This document shows positions 34,504 to 48,500 of a stretch of 64,000 nt of DNA, piece by piece; position 1 is the first letter of the stretch; each line of letters opens with the position of its first letter. This DNA is from Antedon mediterranea (taxonomy: Eukaryota > Echinodermata > Crinoidea > Comatulida > Antedonidae): positions 15,043,001 through 15,107,000 of the forward strand of contig NC_092680.1 in NCBI RefSeq assembly GCF_964355755.1, written 5' to 3'. The translations under genes and the position numbers were made by a program. The notes beneath the pieces are model-generated. The model searched no databases and had not been told where the DNA came from. It saw nothing but the letters and a program-made list of their open reading frames with translations.

Positions 34504-35171
34504 AAATATATTAATCTAATATTAATATTTATAACATTTATAAATGTAATATGGGTTAGGCCTGTCTAAAGTAGGCCTGCAACACCCCCCCCCCCTCCCG
34601 CCTCCAAACTGTTAGGATCTGAAATTCATTGATAGAAGATGAAAATGCGCAATGTTACATTAATGTACATACGAAATATTTCAAATGCAACGCAATTTCC
34701 TACAATGCAGTGTTTCTCCATATAACATTTCATACCAGTATTAACCAGGAACAAGGCCATATACATGGCTGCAGTAGCGTGATCAAGTTAGTGTTTACCG
34801 ACCAACCGACCGACCGACTGACCGACTGACATAGTGACCTGTAGAGTCGCGTTGCACCCGACTAAAAACTACCGCTATAATAAGAACTCCTGATCGAACG
34901 GAACCATTGATAAAGGATAAAGAAAAAGATAAGAGACACCGGGATGTAGGTCTAATACTGGTGTCACTTATGAAACAGAAATCTGTCTGAAAAAAAAAGT
35001 AAAATTGTTTTCAGAACAATAGAAATAAGTTTGCCTGTAATCCAACATAGGAAATGATCAAAGTTTCAACGCGGTATTATAACCCGAAGGTCACTGTGTA
35101 TTGTCGTTATTATTGGATGTTGAGGCACTTCCAGGGAGGACTGAAATAATATTATACTACCGGGTTTGAAG

Positions 35172-35177
35172 TATAAA
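35172..35177 (+). promoter_or_regulatory. TATA box of MAM-C
   Basis: TATAAAGG lies 78 bp upstream of the MAM-C ATG (35255), a spacing that would give a transcript start near 35200 and a short 5' UTR. Confidence 0.55.
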
Positions 35178-35254
35178 GGGGATATAACAAACAAAAACCA
35201 CACAATACTTAATTTATTTTGAAGTATTAGACATAAGAGATAAAGAAAGTCAAG

Positions 35255-36523
35255 ATGAACACAGTGTTTCTTCTTCTGTTGATACTTTCTGCTTTAGTGT
35301 GTAATTTGTCAATTGTAAATTGTTTTAAAGACATAGATTGCAGTTTTGAAGAGGACATGTGCACCATAAAAAAAGACAAGACGGCGTCTGCTCGTTGGAT
35401 AAGATGGTCAGGGGATTCTGCAGGGTCTGTAGATCATACTTACGGTAATAGTTCAGGTACGTAATCACATTATAATTATCAATTTGTGAACATTACTAAA
35501 GCTTGGTTCCCACTAGAACGTAACGCAAGGACGTAAACGCAACGCAAGCGTTTTAACCAATGACAAACGAAGTTATAGACAGTTAGCAATCACAAGCGAG
35601 TAAGCCATCGCTTGTGATTGGTCAATTCATTTGCGTTGCGTTACGTCCTTGCGTTGCGTCGCTAGTGGGAACCACGCTTTACTTGCAGTCCTACCGTTTA
35701 ATTTTCTCCTCTTTATTTTTTTATTCTGTAACAGATAATAATAATAATAGTAGCGCCTAATAAGTTGCTTAAGACTAACAAAAATATCAATTGATGTTGC
35801 CTTTTTGATAGCTCATTCCAAAGATGAGCAGATGAAAAAGATAAATTACTACAAAATATAATTAAGAATGAAATATATATACTTAATCTTTTTGTAAAAA
35901 TAGTATTCACTTACATCAAAAAGATTAATAGTATGGCATGATACTTGTTGTTCACAGGATTCTTTATGTCTGTGTATAATTACGGAACTGCAAGGCTTCT
36001 AACTAAAGAATATACATCAGTATTCGAGGGTGGCCCAAAGTGCTTAACTTTCTGGTACAAAATGTATAAGCAAAAGACATATGCTGCGGATGGAACAATT
36101 CGTGTATATCAAACATACAACGAGACCCACTTTGGTGAACCAATCTGGAAGGTCACTGGTGATTTGGGAAATGTCTGGCGACCAATTGAATTGGATTTAA
36201 CGAGTGATACAGATTTTAAGGTAAACATTTTTTGAAAAAAAAAAATTATTCAGAAAGCTTGTTTATTAAATCGATAGATAATTACATTTATGACCATGTC
36301 ATTCATAGATACAAAAATAAAACTTAAATGTACTGTTTTTGTCAATTGTACGCACAAAATAATTTCAACACCACATATCGTGACCTAACAATATACTCCA
36401 ATGAATGCGAATTGTACTATTTATTTTATTACTTTTAGATTGTTATTGAAGCTGATCGACGTCACTCAACATCAATGTCAATTGATGACGTTGTAATAAC
36501 AGATGAAAAGTGTTCCGGAACAT
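35255..36523 (+). other. MAM-C signal peptide and domain M1
   Basis: Exons 35255-35456 (signal peptide, then IDCSFEEDMC, WIRWSGDSAG, VDHTYG), 35958-36220 (b: KCLTFWYKMY, EPIWKVTGD, W) and 36439-36523 (c: IVIEAD, SIDDV, C4). Confidence 0.86.
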
Positions 36524-39500
36524 GTAAGCAATAAATATACTGTATGATATACCAGTTAGAATTTTTACTGCCTAAATACTTTGATTTATTTATTATCTAC
36601 TGAAAATATTTATAGATATATAATAGAATCTTTAATAATTTCGTTTTAAAATACATCAAACATAATTGCAATAACCAACAAATATATATTTCGAGCACAA
36701 CACACATGAGTGTCGAATGTGTATACATGTGACATGTAATTTTATTGCAAACAATGCTTAAGGAAACGTGTATATAAGATCACTGTTGAATATAATCATA
36801 TTTCAGATTCCCTCAATCCTGACATATCATGCAACTTTGAAGACAACCTTTGTGGTTATCAAACTGACCCTACTGTTGATGTCGATTGGATACGACAACA
36901 GGCAGACGATGGGATGTCAGGAGATGGACCAGATGAAGACCATACATTTGGGTTTGACTATGGTAAATCACTTTTGGTAGAAAAATAGCTTTACAAAAGA
37001 CTTTTATAAGAAAATAATCAAACTCTCCTGCATTCAACAACAAATCTAATTCGGCATTTCTCAGAATCTCAGATATTATCTTTTGGAATAACCTGTTACA
37101 TAATGTAATGACATTTTGGTAATTTCTGTTTGAGTACTGGTGCCACATACAGCACCAGTGCATAGATAAAATACTCTAGAGGCTGAAGTAATCATAAATA
37201 GTTTAAAATGTCTATTTCTTTATCTTTTTTTAAATATTAATTAGGGCATTATTTGTGTGTAAACCCAAATACAACTCCACGATTATCAGGCCACAGAGCT
37301 AGAATCATATCACCAATTCAGAATACAACTGCAGATGACTACTGTGTCTTATTCTGGTACTACGTATCTGGTTCAAATGTTGGTAAATTAAAAGTGTTCG
37401 CAGAACAAAATAACAAGAAAGCGTTAATGTGGAATGTCCGGGGTGATCAGCGATCATCGTGGCATAGAGGTAGTTTTCAACTAACCAATACAGATGATCC
37501 TTTTCGACTGATCTTTGAAGCAATTCGTGGAAGCAATCCAAGTCAAGGTGCCTTCTGCTTTGATGACGTTGATGTTCTTAGTGGAATTTGTCCAATACGT
37601 AAGTTTATTTTATCTTGCGCTGTTAAAATACTGTATCTTTATAACGTGTTCATGAACAAGTTCACCGTAATTCAATCGATTTTGAAACTGTGTGTATTCT
37701 AATGCAATACAATATGATTTTTCACTTAAAGATTACACGACACCCACTCCAACAGAGCCACTGCCAACCGAACGAACTTGGCAAGTGAAAAACATAGACG
37801 ATGCTGGTTGTACATTTGAGAACGATACGTGTGGATATGGTTCCTATGATGGGATGGAGTCGTCGTGGCAAATTATGTCAGCGTATGACCGTACTGTTGG
37901 ACCTGAAGGTAAGATAGCATAAAAATCATACAATTTTGTCAGTGTCACAACGAACAGGCATAAATGAATGTTTACAAATGTTGATATATAGTCTAAATGT
38001 ATAGTTTTAACGTATAACATGTGCCTGCCCGTGGTGTGAATGGCGACTTTTTTCAATGATATTTTCCCTCAAATTACATAAATGTAAGTTCGAAGTCTAA
38101 TGCTGGTGGCACTAATGATGGCTTCGCTTCTGCTTTTATTGACGGTGATTTTTTTTCTGTTTCTAATGACGGTGTCACTAATGGTGACTTTGCTTCTGCT
38201 TCCACTAAATGATGACACTGCAGATGGTAATTTTGCTTCTGCTTCTAATGATGGTGGCACTAATGATGGCTTCGCTTCTGTTTTTATTGACGGTGATTTT
38301 TTTCTGTTTCTAATGACGGTGTCACTAATGGTGACTTTGCTTCTGCTTTCACTAAAATGACACTGATGGTGATGTTGCTTCTGCTTCTAATGATGGTGGC
38401 ACTAATGGCGACTTTCGACTTTGTTTCTGCTTCCACTAAATAATGGCATTGATGTTGATTTTGATGCTGTTTCTACTGATAGTGGCACTGATGGTGATTT
38501 TGATGTTGTTTCTACTGATAGTGGCACAAATGGTGATTTTGATGCTGTTTCTACTGATAGTGGCACAGATGGTGATTTTGCTGCTACTTCTACTAATGGT
38601 GATTCTGATGCTGGTTCTATTGATGCTGATTATACTGATGTTGATGGTGATCACATTTATTATGGTTTTGCAGCGGTGATAGTATTCTTTTTTTGTGACA
38701 CTGAATTGTTTATGTTACTTTTACTTTGTTGATGGAGATTTTATAGCTTAACATTACGATGATATTAGAGAGCTTTTGATTTGCGACAGTTAGTCGTTGT
38801 GTCTTCACACATAATGCCTAGACCTGGACTCATCTGTATCGAGGTGAGGAGCGAAGACACACGTTCCAATATCTCCGCATGCGCAAAAATTAAAAAATTA
38901 GTTAATTAATTAACATGACGTAGTTTGATCGTTGGTCGTTGCAACTGGAATGCTTCCTAATGTTCATCTGGGGTACATATACGTTAATATAGATGGTGAC
39001 AGAAATAAATTCGTATTATAATGATAATTATTATTTAATTTTAGGACATTATTTGGGATTAAACAAGATCAACTATAATGGTGTTCGTTTTCGTACTCCA
39101 TACATACACAGCACAAGCGTTTCCAACTGCTTGATGTTCTATTACATGTGTACTGACTATTATTGGTGTAAAGGTAGACCCCTAAGTATCTATATTATGG
39201 ATCAGGCCGCTGGTGACAAGCAGTTGTTAATTGACCCAATTTGGATAACCAATGAATACAAAACAGACCACTGGAAAAAGATACAAATTGATTTACCGCC
39301 AACAAATGACAATTTTACCGTGAGTATGATGAATAATAGTCAAAAGTATAGACAAAAAATATTAACGGGCTTGTCTTTCTCGGGACTGTATCTACAATAT
39401 CTTCAGTATTTCGGACACATTTTGTGATACATAAAATGTGACGCCGTATTTTTAACCTAAAATTAATTCCATGAATTGTCTACGATACCGGAAAAATAAT

Positions 39501-42500
39501 GTCTTTTGTATAACTAAACAAATGTATGTGTTCCAAGTTCAGCTTTACTACCCATTGGAAACATTATTGTACATTTAAACAGCTTCATTTATAGATAATA
39601 CTATATTATTATGTATTTACAAATAGGTGGTTTTTGAATCCATGTATGGACGTCCCTATATTAGGATGTTTGGTATTGATGACGTAGTTTTCTATGACCA
39701 GAAGTGTTCAGCAGGTATTTATGTTTACAAAATAGTAGTAGGCCTATAAAACATACACATTTATAATGATTTACTTTATGTAGTTTTAAGGATTGTGCGT
39801 ACATCTTTACTAATATATCTTTACTATATAGTATTTGTATTGTTTATATAAATTTAGTTAAACCTGAACCATTTAAATCAACCATTGACTGTGATTTCGA
39901 AGGAGGTGAAATGTGTGGTTACATTCAACGAGGTAACAGGTGGAGAAGATTCCAAGGCCCGACACCTTCACTTGGTACAGGGCCAGATAACGATCATACT
40001 TTTAACAAAGCAGAAGGTGAGACTTCTTAGTCTAGGTCAAAAGTAGCATTAGTTTGCTACTCCAACATACAGTTACTGTTAACTGCCATGAATTCTTCTA
40101 TAATTAGTATTACTCCAATTATCCTATACAATCTTTAGTCGTGAAAAGTCTTGAAACAATTTATAAGATTATTTCTTTACTATGAACAACATTCTGAGTG
40201 TACACTTATTGATTTATTCTTTTTATAATTAAAATAATACAACTTTATCAATGGTTCCTCTATTACTTATTATAATAAATAACATTTTTTTAGTACAATT
40301 ACCCAGTAACCGTTAATTTCTTAAAATATTCATTAGGCCAAGGTAGCCTAGTAGGCCTGTTACAACCGTTAATGTAGAAAACGCCAGCTAATGTCGAAAC
40401 AACCGTTAATGTAGAACAATCCACCGCTTATGTAGTAAAACCTCCAGCTTATGTAGAAACACCAACAGCTAATGTAGAAAATGTTATATATATTTTACAA
40501 AAATGTCTCATTTATATGCCAGTGCATCGATCTTTACTTAGCTATCAGTTTTTCCACCTCTCGTAAGCAACCAACTTTCTAAAACGACCACACATCGTAA
40601 GCAACCATCTCTGTTAAGGGACCGCTTCTCATAATCGACCACCTCTCGTAAGGGATTACCTCCTCTCATAAGGGACCACTTCTCATAACCGACCACCTCT
40701 CGTAAGCGACCACCTCTCTTAAGGACCACACCTTTCGTAAATGACCACCTCTTTTAAGGGACCATGACCTCTTTCTCTCTATTAAAGGACCGCTTCTCAT
40801 AATCGTCAGTGACGACTCTTTTAAAGGACCACCTCTCTTAACGACCCCACCTCTTGTAAGTGACCTCTTATAAAGGACCACCACCTCTATTAAGGGACTG
40901 CTTCTCATAATCGACCATCTTCCATCACAATGACCTCTCGAAAGTGACCACCTCTATTGCGACGACCAGTGTCTCTGTTAAGGGACCGCTTCTTATCATT
41001 GACCACTTCCGAGAGGTGGTCGATTATGATAAATGGTCCCTTAAAAGAGACGGTGGTCGTTCAATAGAGGTGATCACTTACGAGAGGTGGTCTATTATAA
41101 GCAGTGGTCCCTTAATAATAGAAACGGTGGACGTTCAACAGAGGTGGTCACTTACCAGAGGTCGTTGTGACGGGAGATAGTCGATTATGAGAAGCGGTCC
41201 TTTAATAGAGAGAAAGAGATCGTGGTCCCTTAAAAGAGGTGGTCATTTACGAGAGGTGTGGTCGTTAAAAGAGGTGGTCGCTTACGAGAGGTGGAAAGAC
41301 TGATAGCTAAGTAAAGATCGATGCTTGCACATGAATTATAGACATTTTTGTAAAATATATAACATTTTCTACATTAGCTGGCGATAGTAACTACATAAGC
41401 TGGGAGGCAATTTTCGTTACTACATAAGCTGTTGACTGTTTCTACATTAGCTGGTGTTGATTTTTATTTACTACATAAGCTGTTGGTGTTTCTACATAAG
41501 CTGGAGGTTTTACTACATTGGATTGTTCTACATTAACGGTTGTTTCGACATTAGCTGGCGTTTTCTACATTAGCGGTTGTAACACCTACTTGCCGTAGTA
41601 CTAGTAGGCTAATTTGGAACCGGTATTGTGTGAAGATATAGATGGCGCCTTAGACATGTTCAAAGCGTACGATATTGCACTCCAATTAATTATAAATCAT
41701 ACATTATTTGTACTTGTTGAAGGACATTATATATACGTTGAAGCATCGCTTGGAAGAAGAGCAGGCGGAGTCACCTCTATCAGCACACCGTATATTAGAC
41801 ATATAAATGGTCCAATGTGCCTTAAGTTTTGGTATCACATGTACGGCGAGGACATAGGTAGTTTGACGGTTCGAGGTAAATATCGCTTATCAGACATGCA
41901 TCTATGGTATAAAACTAGTACACCCACCTCAGAATGGTCGCTTGGCACTATTGATCTCAACAATAATGCAGTGTTCGATGAACTGATCAAGGTAAATACT
42001 CTATTTTGATAGTATTGCCTTATTTATAAAACGCTTAAAAGTGTTTATTTAGAAATTATTTCGACTGAAAAATCATTCATGGGATATATACTGTACGACG
42101 TGTAATAACACTGTCCTAATTTCTTTCTTTTTTCTTTCTCAGTTAATTAGATTAAATGCAAAATATTATCAGCTAATATGAATAGTATTATTTGTTTACA
42201 GTTTACATTTCAAGCGTCGTCAGCTCGTGGGGCCGGATATAAAGGAGACATTGCTCTTGATGATATTAAACTTCTTCCTAATGCATGTAATTCACCTGAA
42301 CCTGCGATTACACATTCGTATTGCACATTTAAAGAGCATCCTTCTAATAAATGTAACTACAGAGATTATGTACCAAATTATATGTGGCATCCTTGGAAAT
42401 ATCAAGATAAAACCTCGGGGACAGCCAGTGAGACATCAATAAAGATTTCGAAAGGTAGGATTTAAGGTTCAACTTTAGATACTATGTATGTGTGGCAAAC

Positions 42501-45500
42501 TAAAAAAAATAAAATGAAATTAAGTGTGAGGAAAGGGAAAGAAAAGGAAAAAAAAAAAAGAAAAGAAATGGAATAATTGAAAAATCCATATATTTAAAAA
42601 AATTATATTTTTGGATTCGAGTAATGCGATTTAGACCTAGTAGAAATAATGATGATACTCACAGTAATTAGGCCTTGCTCTAAATCACTTTTAGGTATTT
42701 TAAGACATTAAAAAAAAAATACTGACAGCCTCCAACAATTTGCTTTCTTAGCTTTCTTTCATTTGTATTTACAGAATATAAATAAACATATTTTTCTTCA
42801 TAGGTGTCAATTCATTTTTATATGCTGACATTCATGAGGAAAACAAAAATGTAGCGATTATAACTCCTGAATTTAAATACGCCAAACGATATTGTCTACA
42901 AATGTTATACATAATCAAAGAGGATTTTGGTTTGAACATCAATTTTGTACATCATACAACGTCTAAAACGTTGATATCTTCCCTGACCAGGCAAATGGCG
43001 CCATTGTGGGCAAAATACACTCTAGAGTTGGAGACAACAACGCCAGATGAACAGTTCTCAGTGAGTATACTGGAAATAGGTTATGCCTATTATCAGTATA
43101 AAATTATTGTGTATTTTTCATTAACCCGTGTTTGTAAGAAATGGTTATTACATACATAGTGTTGGTTGTTGATCATTACTCGCCGACAGATTGCTCGGCT
43201 GTTAGTTACTGACGTGTAACAATCTAGAATACTCCGAATGACTAGTGGCTAATAACATGAAAACTTAATTTTTTAAAAGGGGTCAGTAGATAGCATAAAT
43301 CCTTAGACGAAACACTCTTATAGTTATTAGAAGCATAATTTCCCTTAATGTGTCGTGTTCACATACAACTCATAATGTATTCTGCAACATTGGTTTCTTC
43401 AAATCTGTATTTTGGTGATCAACATAGCATTTAAATTTTATAGATTATGTTTGAAGCCAAAATAGGTCATGCGATCAACGGATTTGTGGCAATAGACGAC
43501 GTCATGATCAGTAAAGGACACTGTCCAAGTAAGTTCTTCACAGCTCTACAGCAATAATATCATACTACAACACAACCGATACACTGAAATGTTATTATTA
43601 GTTTGTTTACGTAATCTTATTGATTATCCAAGAACAATTATATATAATTTTGATCTTGTTAAATGTCTTCTTTCAGTACCTGAAGTTATGGATAAAATAG
43701 ACTGCAGTTTTGAGAAGGATTGCGCCTTTTCTACCAATACATCATTGCTTAACGGTTGGCAACTATCAGACAAAGAAACTCATACACATAAGAGGCTACC
43801 AAATATTGACAATACGTATGGGACGCCATCAGGTAAGTAACCATATTTTCCCATAAAAGAGCAATGATGAAATTTATACATACATGCAAAAAAACCTATG
43901 TGTTGTAGAACTGCTATAGTTCATTTACATAACTGTGATTCTGTTTTAATCAGTTCCTATAAATATTTATTTTCAGGTCATTACTATTTCATTTCGTTTC
44001 GACATACCCAACCGCCAACCGAACGAAATTTTCTTCGTACACCAGTAGTAGAGATGACTGCTAATAAACGCTGCTTCCAGTTTTATTATTATCTGAATTC
44101 AAATGCAATATCGAGTCTCAACGTTTACGTCGATGATGAGTCAATTAAGCGCTTCCCTGTTGATCCAATCTGGTCTTCAATAGGCAAGAAAGGTAACCAG
44201 TGGAACCTCGTTCAAATGGACATCGAACAAACTAAAGGAAACTACTCGGTAAGGATAGACGTACTGTTAGAAGTACATAAGATAAACCTTCTTCGGTTAA
44301 CGTTTTTCATTGACGCTATTTTTCAGAAATACGGTTTTCGACGCACATAACTAAAGTTTTTTGAAATTCTTGAGCTCGGCTCAGATTGGTTTGTTTACAA
44401 CGTGAGCAGAGCTTGCGCGTTGTATGTTGGAAAATAGCGTTGAAGTTAGCGTTTACGAGCTCTTGCGAAAGCTCCCATCTTGAAATCTGTAAGGCTATAA
44501 TTATAATAATAATAATAATTATTCATATTTCTTTGCGAAATAATAGATAACAAATGTTCAACTAATTTGTTCTACATCTATATTTAAGTTGACTGAACTT
44601 AAAAACGAATATGTATGACAAACCTAATCAATAGTTGTATATTACCAGATTGTATTCGAACCAAGATCCGGAGGTGGAAAGCATGCAGATATCGCCATCG
44701 ACGACGTCATCCTTTTGCATAATAAATGTATTAAAGGTATGTTAGTTTTGTCTCTATGCAAACTACCATAAGTAACGCAGTAATAATAAATGTATCCCTT
44801 TCCTTGAACATCATGACTAATACTACTACTAAAAATATAAATGAGTTATGTATATAAATCTAAACATCGTTCTCGTTTCAGTTCCTGAACCGAAATGGAC
44901 TTCAACTATTGATTGTGACTTTGAAAGTGAAAACAGTTGCAGATACAAAAATGTACGCACGGCAAAATGTAATTGGACTCGTCATGGAGGTAAAACAAAA
45001 ACAAAGAAAACTGGACCAAGTAATGACCACACATACATATTGAATGACGAAAAAGAAGGTATTTCAAATGTTAATTCTAATACAAAAAAAAAACCTATAT
45101 TTGGTATCTATAACGAACATGCTAATGTACTTTACCTCTACTACTGCAATACTCTTTTCATATCCATATTGCAGCTAACATCTTCTAGCCCATATTCTCA
45201 AAAGTAGACCAACTTGATAATAATGAATTATTGTTGTGGACTGAAATACAGGTGAATGATTGGTAAAACGGGTGTCACGAAACCTAAGACCACGAAAGCT
45301 AAGACCCCTAAGACCTAAGATCACGAAAGCTAAGACCCAGACCTAAGATTACAAATATTTATCTTTCGCACCTGCCTTGTATTTTAACTCCAAACATTTA
45401 TTCTGAATACCACACCTTAGAATTGGCACTTTCATGAAAAAGAATCACATAAAAAGTAACAAATACATTTTTAAATTGATGGTTTTACAGACGTTTTTCT

Positions 45501-48500
45501 CGCACACAAAATGACTAGCCTACTACAGTACAGTAGGCCTACCCCATGTTCAATGTTTTTGTTTCTATGGAACGTCAAAAGAGCAAAAATTATATAGAGG
45601 GCTGAAAACTCTGTGGAGTCCATCTACAGTGTGGATGGAACAATGTAAAATTAAAATTGTAATGATAATAGTATAATCATGCAAGTACGAAGAAATAAAT
45701 ACTGGCAAAATAAATTTTAATTTAAAAATCATGATACGTTTTTTTTTTTTGTTTTCTTTCTGTTTTTATACTTGTACTATTATTGTTGCTCTTTTGGCGC
45801 TCCATAGAAGCAAAAACATTGAGCATGGGGAGCTGAGCTCGAGGAGTTACATTACAGTATACAAAGAAACACATCTGTAAAATCATCAATTTAAAGGATT
45901 TATTTATTTGTTATTATGTGTTTCTCCTTCTGAAAGTACTTATAAGTCCTAATTTTAAAGTGTGGTGTTCAGGATAAAGTTAGTCAACAAATTTGGAGTC
46001 AAAATACAAGAAAGGCAGGTGCGTAAGAAAAACATCCTCTGAACCAACACAATGGAGTAAATATATACCAACAAACAACCCGTCAAGTTTGTTTGTTGTA
46101 AAGAAAAAATATACATTTACTCAACGGGCGAAAATAATGTGAGTTTATCTATGTTTTGCGGTAGTATTAAATTATATTTATGGTAATAAATTAAACCTAC
46201 TGTGTTTAAAATTATGTATGGATAAACAAGTATTGTTTTTAAGCTGTAGTATATCTTAGTATTTGTAATCTTAGGTGTTGGGTCTTAGCTTTCGTGATCT
46301 TAGGTCTTAGGGGGTCTTAGCTTTCGTGGTCTTAGGTTTCGTGACACCCTTGGTAAAACATTAGCTTTTTACATATATTTTTTATCTTTCAAATAGGGAA
46401 CTATATGTACATCGAAACGTCACCTCCACGAATACCATTTGACTCTGCGGAATTATCTAGTCCACTTCTACCTGCCTCTGTTGACTCTAAATGTCTTCAT
46501 TTTTGGTATCACATGCATGGAAATTCAGTAAGTAGTCTAGAAGTGTACAGGATAACGCCGGCACTTAGTGAAAAGAAGTTACTGTGGTCGAAAAATGGAG
46601 AGCAAGGTGATCACTGGAGAAAAGCAATTCTTCCACTGAACGTAAAAAGATATTTTAAGAATGGTTCTAAAGAGATAATTGACCACTCAATGAAGGTTAG
46701 TCAAAATAATATTATAGAGTATCGGTGGAACATATTCAAATGTAAGAATAAGATTATTAGGTAAATAAGAAATGGATAGCTTGTTTCGATTACTATTTGC
46801 CCATATGTCTGTGGTGCCATGCCTGTAATTGCATATTTCAGTTTATGAATTATACTAAATTATTTCATGAGAAAAATAATAATTATGCATGTTTTACTCT
46901 TTACCTTTTAATACAGGTACATTTTAAAGGCATAGTTGGCTACGGATATGAAGGAGATATTGCGATTGATGACGTCAAAGTTGTCATCATGTCATGTGAT
47001 CCTCCGCCAGAAAGTCCCCCAGTTAACGAAACTAGCTGCGACTTTGAGAATGGTGTAACGAGATGTGGATTTGAAGAAAACACCAATGAAGATGGCAGTG
47101 GAGATGATAGAGAAAATGTGTTGGACTGGACCTTTTTTAATGCATCATCCATTAATGGAAACCAAACCATTTCAAATGATACACATGTTGTTCTCTCTCA
47201 AAGTAATGAAACATTTCTTACATATTGCCAATTTGTACTGTATATTACTTCTATATAGTACAGTCATATCGTTATAATTAATCGGGTTTTGTTCAAATTT
47301 AGTCGGGTATGAGGTTTTCTGGATGGTACTGTACTAGTACTAACACACAAATATTTATTATGTTATATGATACTGTACAATTACCTACCTTAACTAAGTG
47401 AGTGTGTGTACATGATATTATGCGGCGGTGACACTGTACTAATATTTATAGAATATCTTGCATTAAACTGTGACAATAGTAATATACTAATGAGTTTCGG
47501 GGAGTTTGTTTAGATGAGAAATTTAGTAGTATTGTAGTTTATAAAATAAGATAAGTTGCCGACTTTCCAATCTTTTATATAGCCTACTTCTCCTTATAAT
47601 ACGGTTATACGAATTCAAATTCTACCCAATTGTGTTTACAGCAAAAATCGTTCCATTTTGTTTAAAACTGTACAATTGACAACAACAATCCACATTAAAA
47701 AACACAACAGAGTACGTTTAACCATTCCATGAAGTTTAAATTAACAGTTTAAGTGCAAGTTCACACGCCCAGTAAACATATCTATATTTATTTTTTCCAG
47801 ATCAAAGCTCCTATATATTTGCGAAAGCAGCAGAGTTAAAAACAGGCCAGCGAGTTGTATTGACATCACCAGATATCTCCGCTGGTTTGTACAACTGTCT
47901 ACACTATTCGTATGTCAGTACTGGTGATTTTGTTATTGATATCTACACCAAGTCATCATCTGGAAAAATAGGCATGGTTTATGCGTTACCCAGAAGACAT
48001 CAGTCAACATGGCGTAGACACAGAGTCAACATATTACCCCAAGAAGAAACATTTACGGTAATATTTACTTTGACTATCATTTACTATGTTAAAAAGAGAA
48101 ATAAATGGAAGGAGAAGAAGAAACTCAAAATAATAAATTCAATAAAAGGTATAAACAGCATATTTTACAAGAAGCATATGTTATGAAGAAAGGCTGTAGA
48201 AGGCACTCAATAAAAAACGATCTATTACGTTTTTATTGCTTGGTAAAAGATGTTTATTATCTGTTTTTATATCTAAATTTTTAGGTCGTGTTTGAAGGCG
48301 TTGTCGGACGATTACGAACCGGTTTTATGGCGCTTGATGATGTCATGATAGAAAATGGAAAATGTACCACAGGTCTGTATTTTTATATAATAGAGACGCT
48401 TATATTTCTAAAATGTTTTACATTGTAGATAAATTTTCCACAAACCGTGTTTTTTGTTTGGCATAATTAAAGATGGACGTTTGTACTTTTAACATTTGTT

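Larger units (their letters stand above)
31783..35254. other. Intergenic region MAM-B to MAM-C
   Basis: It holds Helitron copy 3, a decayed minus-strand LINE reverse transcriptase (about 33806-34503), a C-run near 34584, a (GACC)n-like run at about 34797-34830 and the MAM-C promoter. AATAAA at 32555-32560 could be the MAM-B poly(A) signal (weak). Confidence 0.5.

Noticed and set aside
38421-38732. 104-codon Asp-rich frame
   Set aside because: Produced by the 39-bp minisatellite inside an intron. It lacks splice support and a paralogue counterpart.
40538-41300. CRISPR-like regular repeats
   Set aside because: Repeats are adjacent, imperfect and inverted across a centre, within a eukaryotic intron; it is a foldback element.
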